Assembly (NCBI RefSeq): GCF_014217995.1
Contig: NZ_CP041617.1
Span: 1,488,001-1,552,000 of the forward strand
DNA length: 64,000 bases
Direction of reading: 5' to 3'
From: Campylobacter vulpis
GTDB taxonomy: Bacteria; Campylobacterota; Campylobacteria; Campylobacterales; Campylobacteraceae
Every line of letters begins with the position of its first letter. Positions within the stretch are counted from its first letter, which is position 1. The position numbers and the translations under genes were made by a program. Shown here piece after piece: positions 35,726 through 45,825 of the stretch. The notes under the pieces are model-generated. The model was not told where the DNA came from. It did not search any database and saw nothing but the letters and a program-made list of their open reading frames with translations.

Positions 35726-36913
35726 ATGCAATTTGACCTTTTGTTAAAAAGAGAATTTAGCGGTAAAAATGTCGTGCTTTTGCAAGGTCCTGTGGGGAAT
35801 TTTTTCTTACGCTTAGCGAAAAAACTTAAAAAAATGGACGCGAAAATTACAAAAATTAATTTTAATGGCGGAGACTTTTTCTTTTATCCCAAAGGACGAA
35901 TTTATAAAGGGAGCAAAGAAAATTTAGCCGCTTTTTATGAAGACTTTTTCACGCAAAATCAAACTGAGGTCGTTTTGATGTATAATGATTGTCGCTTCAT
36001 CAATCACACAGGCTTAGAAGTCGCAAAAAAGCTAGGCATTGCGGTGTGGGTTTTTGAGGAAGGATATTTAAGACCTTATTGCATTACTTTAGAAAAAGAT
36101 GGGGTTAATGCAAACTCGGCTATGCCACGCGATAAAAATTTCTACTTGAACTTAAATTTAAAAGATATAAGTGCTGAGATAAAAATGATACCGGGCGGAT
36201 TTAAATTTATGGGCTTTTATAGCTTTTTATACTGGTTTTTTGCCTTTATTTTGTCGCCGTTTTTTAATAATGCTTTGCATCACCGCCCTTTAAATCCTTT
36301 AGAAATGTTTGCTTGGTTTAGGGCTTTATTTTTAAAATACAAGTATAAAATCAGCGAAAAAAGGCTCAATGCTAAAATTTATAGTTTAGAAAAAAAGTAT
36401 TTTTTAGCCATTTTGCAAGTGTATAATGATACACAAATTTTACATCACTACAAAAAAGACATCGAGAATTTTATCGAAGAGACTATCCTTTCTTTTGCAA
36501 ATCACGCTAGAGCTAAATCCTATCTTGTTTTCAAGCACCACCCTATGGATAGAGGTTATAGAAATTACGCCACTTTGATAGAAAAATTAAGCGAGAAATA
36601 CCATGTCGAAGGACGCATTTTATATGTGCATGATAGCTATTTGCCACTTTTACTACAAAATGCACTAGGTTGCATTACGATTAATTCCACCGTAGGACTT
36701 AGTGCGATTATGGAGGGCTGTCCTACTAAGGTGTGCGGGGAAGCTTTTTATGATTTTGAGGGGCTGACTTATCCTAAGAAACTTCATTTTTTCTGGCGTG
36801 AGGCTCACGCTTATAAGCCAAATTCCTTGCTTGTATCGCAGTTTAAAAAATATCTCCTTCAAACTAATCAAATCAATGGCAATTTTTACAAAAATTCCTC
36901 TTTAATGAGATAA
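35726..36913 (+). CDS. kpsS: Capsule polysaccharide Kdo transferase KpsS
   Basis: A 395-residue protein with VLLQGPVGNFFLRLAKKLKK, NFNGGDFFFYPKG, WVFEEGYLRPYCITLE and SYLVFKHHPMDRGYRNYA followed by GCITINSTVGLSAIMEGCP. This is KpsS, which adds the first Kdo to the phosphatidylglycerol anchor of group 2-type capsules. Next to kpsC in the same operon. Confidence 0.92.
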   Translation: MQFDLLLKREFSGKNVVLLQGPVGNFFLRLAKKLKKMDAKITKINFNGGDFFFYPKGRIYKGSKENLAAFYEDFFTQNQTEVVLMYNDCRFINHTGLEVAKKLGIAVWVFEEGYLRPYCITLEKDGVNANSAMPRDKNFYLNLNLKDISAEIKMIPGGFKFMGFYSFLYWFFAFILSPFFNNALHHRPLNPLEMFAWFRALFLKYKYKISEKRLNAKIYSLEKKYFLAILQVYNDTQILHHYKKDIENFIEETILSFANHARAKSYLVFKHHPMDRGYRNYATLIEKLSEKYHVEGRILYVHDSYLPLLLQNALGCITINSTVGLSAIMEGCPTKVCGEAFYDFEGLTYPKKLHFFWREAHAYKPNSLLVSQFKKYLLQTNQINGNFYKNSSLMR

Positions 36914-36978
36914 AATTAATCTTTTGTTAAATCATTTTCTTGCGTTATAATTTCAAAAATTAAATTTGAGTTTTTAAA

Positions 36979-38109
36979 ATGATAAAAAGAGATGTATTTT
37001 ATATAGCAGGGTATGACCCTAAGGGATATCGGTATTATTATTTATTATTTAAAAGAAATTTAGAGGAGTATAAAAGACGCTTTGAGCTTAAAGTAGAGCT
37101 TTCTAAGAGTGATGCGAGTAAGGATTTTCCTTTCTGGTGTGTAAATGCGAATGATGTAGAGTGTCAATACACCTTCCTAGCGTGGAATGATATTGTGAAA
37201 AAAAACTGGTCGCAAAATTATAAAGACGCACTTTATGATTGTTATAGTTTTTTTCGCATTTATACCATTACGGGACTTTTTATTAAATTTGGCAAGGAAA
37301 GCATTTATCAACTCATCACAGGATATTATCCCTTTTTTTATGTGCTTTTTTCTTTATTATTTTCTTTGGGATTTGGTTTTTTAGCCCTTTATTTTTTAAG
37401 TTTTTATATACCTTTGTTTTTTGCTGTTTTGGCTGGAATTTTACTGACTTATTATAGTAATAAATTTTTGTATGATTATGGGAAAAAATTAGCCGTTTTT
37501 TGGATTGCTAGAATTTGCTCTTTTTGTGCAAACTGGCAAGAAAGAAGGGTGGGAGATTTAGAAGAGAGAATGGAGCTTTTTGCTCAAAAAATTTATCACA
37601 CTCTTAAAGAAAATCAAAAAGAAAATTACGAGCTTATCTTACTAACGCATAGTGTGGGCTGTGTGCTTTGCATTGAAGTTTTGGCTAGAGTTTTATCACT
37701 TTGTAAAGAAAATGAAGTGGATTTTTCTAGGCTTAAAATTCTCACACTTGGTGAGTGTATCCCACTTGTAAGCTATCAAAAAAAAGCCCTAGATTTTAGA
37801 AAAAAGCTTGAATTTGTCGCTGGGTTTGACTTAAAATGGTATGATTATACTTCGGTAATTGATGGGGCGTGTTTTCCGCAGGTAGATTTTATAAGAACAA
37901 GCGGAGTTTATGCGAAAGAGCATTTTGGACCTAAGCTTTTAAATCCGCGTTTTCACACCCTTTATAAGCCGCAAAATTATAAAAAAATCAAGCGTGATAA
38001 AAACAAAGCGCATTTTTTATATTTGATGAGCGTAGAAAATGACGGAGCTTATGATTTTTTCAACTTCATCGTTTTGGACAAATTTTTAGAAGAAAAGATT
38101 AAGGATTAA
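36979..38109 (+). CDS. Alpha/beta-hydrolase-like membrane protein
   Basis: A 376-residue protein. The N-terminal part has FYIAGYDPKGYRYYYLLFKR; a hydrophobic block at about 118-165 gives two or three membrane segments; the soluble C-terminal half has LILLTHSVGCVLCIEVLARV, where THSVG is a serine-hydrolase nucleophile elbow, and a plausible His near the C-terminus (FHTLYKPQNY). Corresponds by place to the gene between kpsS and the P450 in C. jejuni (Cj1412c). Substrate unknown; a lipid is suggested by the P450 beside it. Confidence 0.65.
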   Translation: MIKRDVFYIAGYDPKGYRYYYLLFKRNLEEYKRRFELKVELSKSDASKDFPFWCVNANDVECQYTFLAWNDIVKKNWSQNYKDALYDCYSFFRIYTITGLFIKFGKESIYQLITGYYPFFYVLFSLLFSLGFGFLALYFLSFYIPLFFAVLAGILLTYYSNKFLYDYGKKLAVFWIARICSFCANWQERRVGDLEERMELFAQKIYHTLKENQKENYELILLTHSVGCVLCIEVLARVLSLCKENEVDFSRLKILTLGECIPLVSYQKKALDFRKKLEFVAGFDLKWYDYTSVIDGACFPQVDFIRTSGVYAKEHFGPKLLNPRFHTLYKPQNYKKIKRDKNKAHFLYLMSVENDGAYDFFNFIVLDKFLEEKIKD

Positions 38110-38110
38110 A

Positions 38111-39469
38111 ATGAGTAGATGTCCTTTTTACCCGAAGCCTTATAAAAATAAGGCTTCGACCTTGCTAACTTTTTTGCTTAAAAGACGCTCTTGGCTGGAC
38201 GGACTTTATGAAAGAAGTTATCAAATGCAAACAGGCTATGTCAAAATGCCAAATTTCGACCTTTATGTCATTAATGATACAAAAGAAGTTAAAAGAATGA
38301 TGGTTGATGAAGTAAAAGAATTTCCTAAAAGTGAGCTTTTACATAGACTTTTAAGCCCCTTGCTAGGAGAGAGTATTTTTACAACAAATGGCGAAGTATG
38401 GCATAAGCAAAGAGAGCTTTTAAAACCTAGTTTTGAACTGACTCGAATTTCTAAAGTTTTTGATTTGATGAGCGAAGCGGTGGCTGATTTAATGAAGCGT
38501 TTTGAAAAATACCCTAACAATGCTTATATAGAAGTCGATGAAATGATGACCTTTGTAACGGCTGATGTAATTTTTAGAACGATAATGTCCTCCAAACTTG
38601 ATGAGGTGCAAGGTAAGCAAATTTTAGAAGCCTTTGCGACCTTTCAAGAAGAAAGCGTTAGAACAGCGATGCGAGGAATGTTTTACTTCCCAAAATGGCT
38701 TTCTTACTTACTAGGAGATAGAAAAAGAGCTAAAGCAGGAGAGCTGATAAGAAAGGCTTTAAGCGACATCATAAAACCGCGTTATGATGGGGTAAAAGAG
38801 GAAGAATTTGAAGATATACTTTCATCATTGCTTTTAGTTGTCGATGCGAAAACAAATGAGCGTTTTTCTTTTGAAGAAATTTTAGACCAAGTAGCGATGC
38901 TGTTTTTAGCAGGACACGAAACGACCGCTAGCTCTCTTACTTGGACTCTTTATCTTTTAAGCTTATATCCTAAGGAACAAGAAAGAGCATATAATGAAAT
39001 TTGCGAGCTTTTGCAAGATAGTAAGGATATAAAAATTACCCACCTTAGACAATTTAAATTCCTCACTAATGTCTTTAAAGAGTCTTTAAGGCTTTACCCA
39101 CCTGTGGGCTTTTTTGCAAGGGAAGCTAAGAAAGATACACAGGTAAGAGACAAGCTCATCAAGCAAGGCTCTGGAGTTGTGATTGCACCTTGGCTGATTC
39201 ACCGCCACGAGCTTTTTTGGCAAAATCCTCACGGCTTTGACCCTTCGCGTTTTGAAAGAGAATATAAAAAAGAGGCATATTTGCCCTTTGGTATGGGGGA
39301 GAGGATTTGCATAGGACAAGGCTTTGCTATGCAAGAAGCAATTCTTATTTTAGCAAATATTTTAAAAACTTATAAGCTTGAGCTTAAAGAGGGCTTTGTG
39401 CCAGATGTTGTTGGGCGACTTACGATTCGCTCTCTTAATGGAATGTGGATTAAATTTAGCAAACGATGA
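38111..39469 (+). CDS. Cytochrome P450 (CYP172-like)
   Basis: A 452-residue soluble P450. The I-helix AGHETTASSLTW, the K-helix ESLRLYPPVGFFAREA (E-x-x-R) and the heme loop FGMGERICIGQGFAM with the proximal Cys are all present. Corresponds by place to Cj1411c (CYP172A1), the only P450 of C. jejuni; its substrate is not established. It follows the hydrolase gene by 1 nt and overlaps the next gene by 4 nt. Confidence 0.93.
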   Translation: MSRCPFYPKPYKNKASTLLTFLLKRRSWLDGLYERSYQMQTGYVKMPNFDLYVINDTKEVKRMMVDEVKEFPKSELLHRLLSPLLGESIFTTNGEVWHKQRELLKPSFELTRISKVFDLMSEAVADLMKRFEKYPNNAYIEVDEMMTFVTADVIFRTIMSSKLDEVQGKQILEAFATFQEESVRTAMRGMFYFPKWLSYLLGDRKRAKAGELIRKALSDIIKPRYDGVKEEEFEDILSSLLLVVDAKTNERFSFEEILDQVAMLFLAGHETTASSLTWTLYLLSLYPKEQERAYNEICELLQDSKDIKITHLRQFKFLTNVFKESLRLYPPVGFFAREAKKDTQVRDKLIKQGSGVVIAPWLIHRHELFWQNPHGFDPSRFEREYKKEAYLPFGMGERICIGQGFAMQEAILILANILKTYKLELKEGFVPDVVGRLTIRSLNGMWIKFSKR

Positions 39470-39873
39470 GAAAATTAGAACCCAGAATTCGTGCAAGAGT
39501 GCGAAAAAATATCAAAGGAAGCCTTAAGGAAAAACTAGCGGGGACGATTTTACTCTGTGCTATCGTGCCTTTAGCAGTATGCGGATATTTATTTATTGTG
39601 ATTGTGGGGACCTTTTTTAGCACGGCTAGAGTGAGACAGGGTGTAAGGGCGTTAGACCATTTCGTCAATGCAAGTTTATTTAACGGTTATGCTTGGGAGA
39701 GTGTTTCTTCTCACGCTTGGAGAGAAAGAGAACGCAAAAAATGGGCGAAAGTCGTCATCAAAATCACCGATTTTTTTCAAAAAGATCATTGTAAAAGGGC
39801 AAATCGCAGAGAACAGCCTGTGGTTGATTTCATTCTTTCAAGAAAACTTGAAGAGCAAACCATAGGAAAATAA
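39466..39873 (+). CDS. Small membrane protein of the P450 operon
   Basis: A 135-residue, very basic protein with one clear membrane segment (GTILLCAIVPLAVCGYLFIVIVG, cut here to its core) and a basic cytoplasmic tail ending RKLEEQTIGK. No domain recognised. Its ATG overlaps the P450 stop (ATGA), so it is coupled to it. Confidence 0.6.
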   Translation: MRKLEPRIRARVRKNIKGSLKEKLAGTILLCAIVPLAVCGYLFIVIVGTFFSTARVRQGVRALDHFVNASLFNGYAWESVSSHAWRERERKKWAKVVIKITDFFQKDHCKRANRREQPVVDFILSRKLEEQTIGK

Positions 39874-40221
39874 TTATTTTATAATCACGACTGCCATAGC
39901 TACGCCCTTATCGTGGCTAATGCTTAAACTTGCTTTTTTAATGTGAAATTTGCGTTTAGTTTTTTTACAAAATTTGATTTTAGGGGCATTTTTTTTGCTT
40001 TTTGAAATTGTCATATCCAAAAAGCCACAATGCTTAGAAATCCCAACCCCAAGAGCCTTACTCGCCGCTTCTTTCGCCGCCCAAAAGCCAGCTAAAGTGG
40101 CTGAATTTTTGATGAGTTTTTGCTCATCAAGATTTAGGAATTTATCTAAAAAAGCGTGGGCGTGTTTATTATAAATTTTCTCCACTCTTTCTATGGAGAC
40201 TAAATCGCAACCCACACGCAT
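39874..40221 (-). CDS. acpS: Holo-[acyl-carrier-protein] synthase
   Basis: A 115-residue protein with [15 protein letters not shown] (Mg-binding Asp) and [15 protein letters not shown] (catalytic Glu/Lys), plus [14 protein letters not shown]. It adds phosphopantetheine to ACP. It starts at the last base of fliL. Confidence 0.93.
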   Translation of the reverse strand: MRVGCDLVSIERVEKIYNKHAHAFLDKFLNLDEQKLIKNSATLAGFWAAKEAASKALGVGISKHCGFLDMTISKSKKNAPKIKFCKKTKRKFHIKKASLSISHDKGVAMAVVIIK

Positions 40222-40757
40222 TAAGAGACGACAAAGTCCGTAAAATAGACATTTTTAATAAAGCCGTCCGTTAGAATTTCATTAATTTTACCGACAAGCT
40301 CATCTTTTAGCCTTTCTTTACCCTTACTCGTGCTAATTTCCTCAAAAGTCTTAGCCGTCAAAGTGCGTATAATCACATCGCGAACAATGGCGACCTTTTT
40401 GTCAAGCTCTGTTTTTAAAAGCTCACTATTTTGCTCTAGTTCTATGGTGCATTTGACATAACGCGAACCGCTATCGCTTAATAAATTTAAAGTAAAAGGC
40501 TCAAGCGGATACATAGGACCAATATTTGCATAATCACTTCCCCTTTGACTTGGTGCTTGAGAACTTTTTGCTGCTGGTTTAACTTCTTCTTTTGGTGCTT
40601 CGGTTACTGCACCCTCATCGCTCGAAGTAGAGGTGAGAAGATAAGCGATAAAGCCCATAATAGTAAGAAGTAAAACGAAAAGCACAACAACGATGATAAT
40701 GACAAGCGAACTCCCCTTTTTCTTTTTCTCTTCCGTATTTTCTACTTCTTCTTCCAT
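40221..40757 (-). CDS. fliL: Flagellar basal-body protein FliL
   Basis: A 178-residue inner-membrane protein: short cytoplasmic N-terminus, one membrane segment ([20 protein letters not shown]), a Ser/Lys linker, then the FliL domain with [20 protein letters not shown] and the C-terminal [10 protein letters not shown]. It surrounds the stator and supports torque. Confidence 0.92.
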   Translation of the reverse strand: MEEEVENTEEKKKKGSSLVIIIVVVLFVLLLTIMGFIAYLLTSTSSDEGAVTEAPKEEVKPAAKSSQAPSQRGSDYANIGPMYPLEPFTLNLLSDSGSRYVKCTIELEQNSELLKTELDKKVAIVRDVIIRTLTAKTFEEISTSKGKERLKDELVGKINEILTDGFIKNVYFTDFVVS

Positions 40758-40837
40758 AAAATCTTCCTTTTAATGAATTTATTGTAAAATTGTAGCAATT
40801 TTTTTTAAATGCAATTTAAATTTTTAAGGAAAATTTT

Positions 40838-42202
40838 ATGCTAGATGTGATTTTTAGAGAATATGATATAAGAGGGCTTTATGATAAAGAACTCAATGAA
40901 AAAAGTGTTAAGGCGATTGGTTTTTGTTTAGGTGAAGTAATGCTTAAAAAGGGTTGTAAAAATGTCAGCGTAGGAAAAGATGCAAGATATAGTGGCGATG
41001 AGCTTTTTGCTTATCTTATAAGTGGCTTAAACAAAACAGGGATTAAGGTCTATGATATAGGGCTTGTGCCGACTCCACTTGGCTATTTTTCACTTTATGA
41101 GGGTTTGCAATTTGACGCAAATATTATGATTACAGGCTCACATAATCCCAAAGATTACAACGGCTTTAAAATTACCATAGGCAAGGAGAGTTTTTTCGGT
41201 GCAGAACTTAAAGCATTTTCTAAGGAGGTTTATAAACATTTAGATGATGAAATTCCTGAAAATTTAAAGGTAGAAAAATATGACATTTTAAGTTTATATG
41301 TAGAATTTATAAAAAAGCAGTTTAAACACTTGGCAAATTTTGATTATGAATTTGCACTAGATTGTGCAAATGGTGCTGTGGGTGCAGTGCTTGAGCCTTT
41401 GATGAAAGCTTTAAATTTGAAAGCGCATTTTCTTTTTAAAGAGCCTGATGGCACTTTTCCCAACCACTCCCCAGACCCCACAGAAAGTGAGAATTTAATC
41501 CCTCTTAAAAAATTTTTGAAACAAAATCAAAATGTGCAAATGGCTTTTGCCTTTGATGGGGACGCAGATAGGGTTGTCGCACTAAATAGCACACACACTT
41601 TTTGTGGCGATGAGCTTTGCTATTTATTTGCTAAAGATATGGAAAATCCTAGAATTTTAGGCGAGGTAAAATGCTCTAAAAATCTTTTTGATGAAGTGAA
41701 GAAATTTGGGACGATTTTTATGGGAAAAACAGGACATTCTCATATTAAAAAAATGATGAAAGAGCTTAATATCGACCTAGCCGCTGAAGTGAGTGGGCAT
41801 ATTTTCTTTAAACATAGATATTTTGGCTATGATGATGGGATTTATGCGTTTTTAAGGACTTTGGAACTCATCTTTAAGGGTTATGATTTGGAAGGTTTAA
41901 TCAATGCCCTGCCTAAGCTTTATACCACTGAGGAGCTTAAAATCCCCGTGAGTGAGGAGGAAAAATTTAAACTTGTAGAGGCTTTTAAGGAGGCAGTTAG
42001 AAAGGGAGCTTTAAAGGAAGTGAGGGAGCTTTGTGAGATTGACGGAGCGAGAATGGACTTTGAAGACGGCTGGGCTTTACTTCGTGCATCAAATACTAGT
42101 CCCTATCTCATCACGCGTTTTGAAGCAAACACATCTTTAAGAGCTAAGGAGCTTGAGAAGGCTGTAATGGATCTTTTTGAACAAGTGAAAAATACCATGT
42201 AA
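40838..42202 (+). CDS. Phosphomannomutase/phosphoglucomutase
   Basis: A 454-residue alpha-D-phosphohexomutase: FREYDIRGLYDKELN, the phosphoserine loop ITGSHNPKDYNGFK, the metal-binding AFDGDADRVVAL and the C-terminal RASNTSPYLITRFEA. It interconverts hexose 6- and 1-phosphates for surface glycans. Corresponds to Cj1407c by place. Confidence 0.9.
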   Translation: MLDVIFREYDIRGLYDKELNEKSVKAIGFCLGEVMLKKGCKNVSVGKDARYSGDELFAYLISGLNKTGIKVYDIGLVPTPLGYFSLYEGLQFDANIMITGSHNPKDYNGFKITIGKESFFGAELKAFSKEVYKHLDDEIPENLKVEKYDILSLYVEFIKKQFKHLANFDYEFALDCANGAVGAVLEPLMKALNLKAHFLFKEPDGTFPNHSPDPTESENLIPLKKFLKQNQNVQMAFAFDGDADRVVALNSTHTFCGDELCYLFAKDMENPRILGEVKCSKNLFDEVKKFGTIFMGKTGHSHIKKMMKELNIDLAAEVSGHIFFKHRYFGYDDGIYAFLRTLELIFKGYDLEGLINALPKLYTTEELKIPVSEEEKFKLVEAFKEAVRKGALKEVRELCEIDGARMDFEDGWALLRASNTSPYLITRFEANTSLRAKELEKAVMDLFEQVKNTM

Positions 42203-42212
42203 AGGAAAATCA

Positions 42213-43909
42213 ATGACACAAAAAGAATTATTTTATATCTCACGCAAGAATTATGAAAAAATTTATGCCTTATCAAGTGATAATTATGCTAAGGCTTTAT
42301 TAGCTTTTGAAAAGAATGAGTATGAAAAGGCACGCGAGATTTTGGAGGGCATAAAGGAGCAAAGTCCTTATGTTTTACTTCAATTACTTTACACTTACAC
42401 CTTCATTGAATCCACCCCCCCCCCCCCGAGAAAATACGAGAAATTATCAATAAGCTTTTAGGACAAGAGTATGATGAGGATTTTACTTTTGATTTTGCCT
42501 TTATCCTTGTGTCGTATGGTTTTTATGAAGAAGCTGATGCTCTAATTGAAAAGCTTTTAGGACAAAAGTCCTATGATGAGAATATATGGTTTGATTGTGC
42601 CCTTGCGTATAAGTTTGTCGATAATGAAAAAGCCATTGCTCTGTTAGAGAGGGCTTATGAGCATTTTTCAGCATATAAGCAAGAGATTTTAGAAAATGAG
42701 GGGGACTTAAGCGAAGAAGGGGGAAAGAGGCTAGATTCTATCGATGATTTTATCGCTATGCGTGTGTTGGTTGAGTTGGCACATTTGAATTTTAGGCTTT
42801 ATCGTTATGAAAATGCACTTGATTTATTTGCAAATGTAGAAAATTATAATGCGAAAAATCCGTATTTTTTCATTTCTTACGCTTTAGCTTTAGAATATAC
42901 AGGTCATTATGATAAAGCTTATGAATGCTACAAAAGAGCTATTACCTTACATACAGAACCTTTTTATTGTTTTGAGTTTTCTAAATTTTGTTTGCGTTTG
43001 GGGAGTTTTGAGGAGGGCTTTTTACACTATGAAACGCGTTTGAGCTCAAAAGCCGCTTTTACTTTTTCTAAAAGGCATTATGATGCTGCTTATGCGGCTT
43101 TTTATGGGGATAAGGACTTTTTACACGGAAAAAAAGTTCTTGTTTATTGTGAGCAAGGCTATGGAGACACCTTGATGTTTGGACGCATTTTACGCAGGCT
43201 TTGTAAGGTTGCTAAGGAGGTGATTTTCTGTCCTCAACCTGCCCTATTTACACTTTTTGACACGCATATTAAAACCCTTCAAAAGCAAAATAAAATCCAA
43301 AATAATCTTAAAATAGTTACCAACCTTTCCTATGAGTGCGACTACGCTGTGCCGATTTGCTCCCTTTATCTTTTCTTAAGCTTTTATAATCCAAAAAGCA
43401 TAGCCAATTTATCATCGCCTCTCATCAGCGTGGAGAAAAGGACACGAACGCAAAAAGCTAAAATTGGCATTTGCTTTCGCACTACAACCCCAGTTGAAAG
43501 GCAAGCTATATTTTTCCGCAATATCGATTTAGATTTTTTACTTCAGGCTTTTGAGGGGCTTGATGTGGAGCTTATTAATTTTACACTTTATGAAAAGGGG
43601 GAATTAGAGCTTCCCACTCATATTAATGATATATCTTTTGAGCTTAAGGACTGGTTGGCTACAAGTGAGGCTTTGCGTGATGTGGATTTGCTTGTAAGTA
43701 TTGATAGTGCGATAGCACATTTAGCTTTGGCTTTGGGAATTCCTACTTTGGTGCTTTTGGGAGATAGATTTGATTGGCGTTGGGGGAAGATTGAAAATCC
43801 TAAAAGCATTTTTTGGCAAAAAGCACATTTGTGCGTGGTTAATAAAGATGGTCCTAGTGGCATAAGGCAGAAAATTTGTGAGCTTTTAAAATTAGACAAG
43901 CCCCTTTAA
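42213..43909 (+). CDS. Phase-variable TPR-glycosyltransferase (GT9-like), currently OFF
   Basis: With 13 C at 42415-42427 translation stops at 42461 after 82 residues. From the tract onwards the second frame is open without break to 43909, starting PEKIREIINKLLG. One more C (14) or two fewer (11) would join both into about 565 residues. The N-terminal 260 residues are TPR-like repeats; the C-terminal part has KKVLVYCEQGYGDTLMFGRI and LVSIDSAIAHLALALGIPTL, the two sugar-nucleotide signatures of heptosyltransferase-like GT9/TPR enzymes. It sits behind the phosphohexomutase. Probably alters a surface glycan or glycosylates a protein. Confidence 0.8.
42415..42427 (+). repeat. Poly-C tract (13 C), phase-variation site
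   Basis: Thirteen consecutive C inside a coding region, of the length that slips in Campylobacter. It lies at codon 69-72 of the TPR-glycosyltransferase and decides its reading frame. Confidence 0.9.
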
Positions 43910-44206
43910 AAGCTCCTCTAACTGATAGATTTTGCGGTATTGTGGGCTAAGTAAATGTATGAGTATGTCGCCTAAGTCTATCACACTCCACTCTTCGCTA
44001 CTTTCTACATTTAAAAATTCCTCGCCCTTAGCTTTAAGCTTTGTTTTTAACTCATCGATTAAAGAAAGGGCGTGTTTTTCACCCAAAGTCGTAGCAATGA
44101 TGACAAAACTTACAAAATACTCCCCCTCTCTCATATCAAAAACTTCGATTTCTTCAGCTTTTTTTTCGTCTAGAATTTGTGTGATTGTGGCGATTCTCTC
44201 TTGCAT
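43892..44206 (-). CDS. rsfS: Ribosomal silencing factor
   Basis: A 104-residue Iojap/RsfS protein: DEKKAEEIEVFDMREGEYFV, then SSEEWSVIDLGDILIHLLSP. It binds uL14 and blocks subunit joining in starvation. It overlaps the convergent glycosyltransferase by 18 nt; nadD is just upstream. Confidence 0.92.
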   Translation of the reverse strand: MQERIATITQILDEKKAEEIEVFDMREGEYFVSFVIIATTLGEKHALSLIDELKTKLKAKGEEFLNVESSEEWSVIDLGDILIHLLSPQYRKIYQLEELLKGLV

Positions 44207-44233
44207 TTTACTCCTTTGTTTTTGAAATTATAG

Positions 44234-44767
44234 CTATTTTTGGTAGTATTTTTTTACCTCTTCTTGAATTTCGCCACTAACTTTATCTAAGTTTAAATAC
44301 TCTCTTATAAAAGATGATGAGATATTAATGTGTGTATTTAAATCTTTAAAATTCTTTGGAATTACGATTTTATCACGCTTTGCTATGATAAATTCTACCT
44401 TTTTTTGAAGCTCATCAAAAGAATGCCAAGAAGATAGGGTTTGTAGGTGGTCAGCCCCTACTAAAAGATAAAATTTGCTAGGCTTATAAAGCTGGTAGAG
44501 AAAATTCACGCTTTCTATGCTCGGCACGGGGCGGTTTTGCTTGATTTCAAAATCACAAATTTCGACTTTTTCGAATTTCCCCCAAAGTTTTTTAACCCAT
44601 TCTAGCCTTTTTTGTGCAGGAACACTCACACTTTCTTTAAAGGGGCTAATGAAAGCTGGCATAATGATGAGTTTGTCGATTTCTAGTGTATTTAAAGCCT
44701 CTTTTATAACGCTTTCGTGTCCTTGATGTGGCGGGTCAAAACTCCCTCCAAAAAGTGCGATTTTCAT
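44234..44767 (-). CDS. nadD: Nicotinate-nucleotide adenylyltransferase
   Basis: A 177-residue nucleotidyltransferase: MKIALFGGSFDPPHQGHESV (HxGH site), FISPFKESVSVPAQKRLEW, LVGADHLQTLSSWHSFDEL and ISSSFIREYL. NAD synthesis, cytoplasm. Confidence 0.95.
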   Translation of the reverse strand: MKIALFGGSFDPPHQGHESVIKEALNTLEIDKLIIMPAFISPFKESVSVPAQKRLEWVKKLWGKFEKVEICDFEIKQNRPVPSIESVNFLYQLYKPSKFYLLVGADHLQTLSSWHSFDELQKKVEFIIAKRDKIVIPKNFKDLNTHINISSSFIREYLNLDKVSGEIQEEVKKYYQK

Positions 44768-44828
44768 TTAAATTTTTTAACCTTTTTTTTGTAGAATTCT
44801 AGCATTTTATTTTGCAAAAGGAAATTAA

Positions 44829-45824
44829 ATGGCGATAAAAGTTGCGATTAATGGTTTTGGGCGTATAGGAAGATGTGTAGCAAGAATCATCACAGAGCGT
44901 GATGATTTAGAGCTTGTAGCGATTAATGATACTACGGATATTGAGCTGACAAAATATCTTTTAAAATATGATACGGTGCATGGCGAATTTAATGCTAGTG
45001 TAGAGCTTGAAGATGGCGATTTACTCATTAATAACAAAAAAGTTAAAATGTTTCATACGCGTGATATTAACGAACTTGATTTTGCAAAATACGGTGCAGA
45101 GCTCGTTTTTGAATGCACGGGCGCACATTTAACACAAGAAAAATGTCAAGCCTTCCTAAATAAAGGAGTTCAAAAGGTCTTAATGTCTGCCCCCGCAAAG
45201 GATAATACCCCAACCTTTGTAATGGGTGTGAATTCTCATCTTTACAAAGGAGAAGCTATCATCTCTAACGCTTCTTGCACAACTAATTGCTTAGGTCCTG
45301 TTTGTAGGGTTTTACAAGATAATTTTGGCATAGAAAAGGGCTTGATGACAACCATACATGCTTATACAAATGGACAAAGCATCATTGATGCTAAGGCTAA
45401 GGATAAACGCCGTAGCCGTGCTGCTGCACAAAACATTATCCCAACCTCAACAGGAGCGGCAAAGGCTATGAGGCTCGTAATGCCAGAACTTGATGGCAAA
45501 CTTCACGGACAAAGTATGCGTGTGCCTGTGATTGATGTCTCTAGCGTAGATTTAACCGCACTTTTAAGCAAAAAAGTAAGTAAAGAAGAACTCAATGAAG
45601 CCTTTAGAAAGGCAAGCAAGACAAATTTAAAAGGAATTTTAGCTGTCGATGATGAAGAAAGGGTTTCAAGTGATTTCATCACTTCGCCTTTTGGAGCTGT
45701 TGTGGCAAGTGATTTAACTCAAGTGATTGGGGAAGATTTTGTTAAAATTGTCGCTTGGTATGATAATGAATGGGGCTATTCTAGTCGCCTTGTCGATATG
45801 GCTGTTTATGTAATGGGGGCTTAA
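44829..45824 (+). CDS. gapA: Glyceraldehyde 3-phosphate dehydrogenase
   Basis: A 331-residue enzyme: [16 protein letters not shown] binds NAD(P), [16 protein letters not shown] holds the catalytic Cys, and [15 protein letters not shown] the C-terminal signature. Campylobacters use it mainly for gluconeogenesis. Starts the gapA-pgk-tpiA-fabI-hydA2 run; AAAGGAAAT precedes the ATG. Confidence 0.96.
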   Translation: MAIKVAINGFGRIGRCVARIITERDDLELVAINDTTDIELTKYLLKYDTVHGEFNASVELEDGDLLINNKKVKMFHTRDINELDFAKYGAELVFECTGAHLTQEKCQAFLNKGVQKVLMSAPAKDNTPTFVMGVNSHLYKGEAIISNASCTTNCLGPVCRVLQDNFGIEKGLMTTIHAYTNGQSIIDAKAKDKRRSRAAAQNIIPTSTGAAKAMRLVMPELDGKLHGQSMRVPVIDVSSVDLTALLSKKVSKEELNEAFRKASKTNLKGILAVDDEERVSSDFITSPFGAVVASDLTQVIGEDFVKIVAWYDNEWGYSSRLVDMAVYVMGA

Positions 45825-45825
45825 G

